This document shows, piece by piece, positions 13,000 through 13,511 of a stretch of DNA of 13,511 nucleotides (positions are counted from its first letter, which is position 1; each line of letters begins with the position of its first letter). The notes under the pieces are model-generated. The model was given only the letters and a program-made list of their open reading frames with translations, was not told the origin of the DNA and searched no databases. The DNA lies in NCBI GenBank assembly GCA_031259795.1, contig JAIRLA010000082.1:1-13511 (forward strand), in the 5' to 3' direction. A program made the translations under genes and the position numbers. Source of the stretch: Azoarcus sp. GTDB taxonomy: Bacteria > Pseudomonadota > Gammaproteobacteria > Burkholderiales > Rhodocyclaceae.

Positions 13000-13511
13000 T
13001 CAGAACAACGGTTCGTCGAGCGCGAGCACCGAGGGGCCGCCTTGGGTGATTTCCGCCGCCAGCCCGTCGGCCTGCACCAGCCAGTGCCGCGCGAAGTAGC
13101 GCGCCGTCGCCAGTTTGGCTTTGTAGTAGCCGTCGGTGGCGCCCGCATCGAGCTTGGCCTGCGCGATCTGCGCGGACTTGGCGAGCAGCCAGCCGCCGAC
13201 CACGATGCCGGTGAGCTTGAGATACGGCACGGAACCCGCATGCACGACCTGCGGCTCAGCGCCGTAGATGCCGATCAGCCATTCGGTGGCGGCGATCTGC
13301 GCTTTCACCGCGGCTTGCAGGAGCTTGCCGACATCGCTCAGCCCGGCGTCGCCCGCGAGTTTGTCGGCGTAGGCGGCGATGTCCTTGTACAGGCCGCGGG
13401 CGGTGAAGCCGACGTTGCCCGCTTCGTCCTTTTCGCGCGCGGTCTTGCGACCGACGAGGTCGTTGGCCTGGATGGCGGTGGTGCCTTCGTAAATGGCGGT
13501 GATGCGGGAGT
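13000..13511 (-). CDS. Acyl-CoA dehydrogenase, C-terminal part (cut by window edge)
   Basis: The last 169 residues of a flavin-dependent acyl-CoA dehydrogenase; the 5' part lies beyond the window. The fragment begins SRITAIYEGTTAIQANDLVG, where Glu in IYEGT (codon 13486-13488) corresponds to the catalytic base of this family. About 150 residues follow it, much more than in short-chain enzymes such as MCAD. This matches the roughly 600-residue group with an extra C-terminal domain, which includes DmdC-type enzymes. The substrate cannot be told from this part. A GTG at 13306-13308 is an internal valine, not a start, because the frame stays open and conserved to the edge. It converges on the flotillin gene. 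Confidence 0.9.
   Translation of the reverse strand, partial: SRITAIYEGTTAIQANDLVGRKTAREKDEAGNVGFTARGLYKDIAAYADKLAGDAGLSDVGKLLQAAVKAQIAATEWLIGIYGAEPQVVHAGSVPYLKLTGIVVGGWLLAKSAQIAQAKLDAGATDGYYKAKLATARYFARHWLVQADGLAAEITQGGPSVLALDEPLF

Overview
The window reads as a chromosomal segment of a GC-rich betaproteobacterium, most likely in or near the Rhodocyclales. This rests on protein style, high GC and the gene order ftsY-ftsE-ftsX diverging from two M16 peptidases, rsmD, coaD and an Alvin-type ferredoxin. It is an inference from the sequence alone; no search was run.

Left part (1-6900) is conserved housekeeping. On the minus strand ftsY, ftsE and ftsX overlap by 1-4 nt: the SRP receptor and the divisome ABC complex. 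Across a short divergent region, the plus strand carries a zinc M16 peptidase with a signal peptide, a second M16 protein without the zinc site but with the Arg/Tyr pair, then rsmD (TTG start, overlapping), coaD (overlapping) and the ferredoxin. The two M16 proteins look like the halves of one heterosubunit periplasmic peptidase.

Middle part (6901-8206) is mostly non-coding. It holds a REP/BIME-like inverted pair of double hairpins (7012-7086 and 7190-7267), a direct repeat (6958/7269), and a strong two-way terminator (7379-7413). It also holds a small minus-strand gene for an unusual 90-residue protein with CPP motifs, Trp-rich at its N terminus and acidic at its C terminus. That gene has an excellent ribosome binding site. 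A sigma-54-like promoter (GG-N10-GC) lies upstream of it, with a 9-bp inverted repeat about 110 bp further up. A good sigma-70 promoter fires the other way.

Right part (8207-12790) is a plus-strand membrane-stress locus: a DUF2170/YjfI-like protein, a PspA/IM30 protein (YjfJ-like), a small protein with two ribbon-helix-helix-like halves, a YqiJ/NfeD-like membrane protein with a C-terminal OB fold, and a long YqiK-type flotillin with three 40-residue tandem repeats. In E. coli the yjfIJ and yqiJK pairs are separate loci. Here they are together, which suggests joint work on membrane integrity, possibly with the small CPP protein. After a cluster of degenerate short repeats, the window ends inside a convergent acyl-CoA dehydrogenase gene (C-terminal 169 residues).
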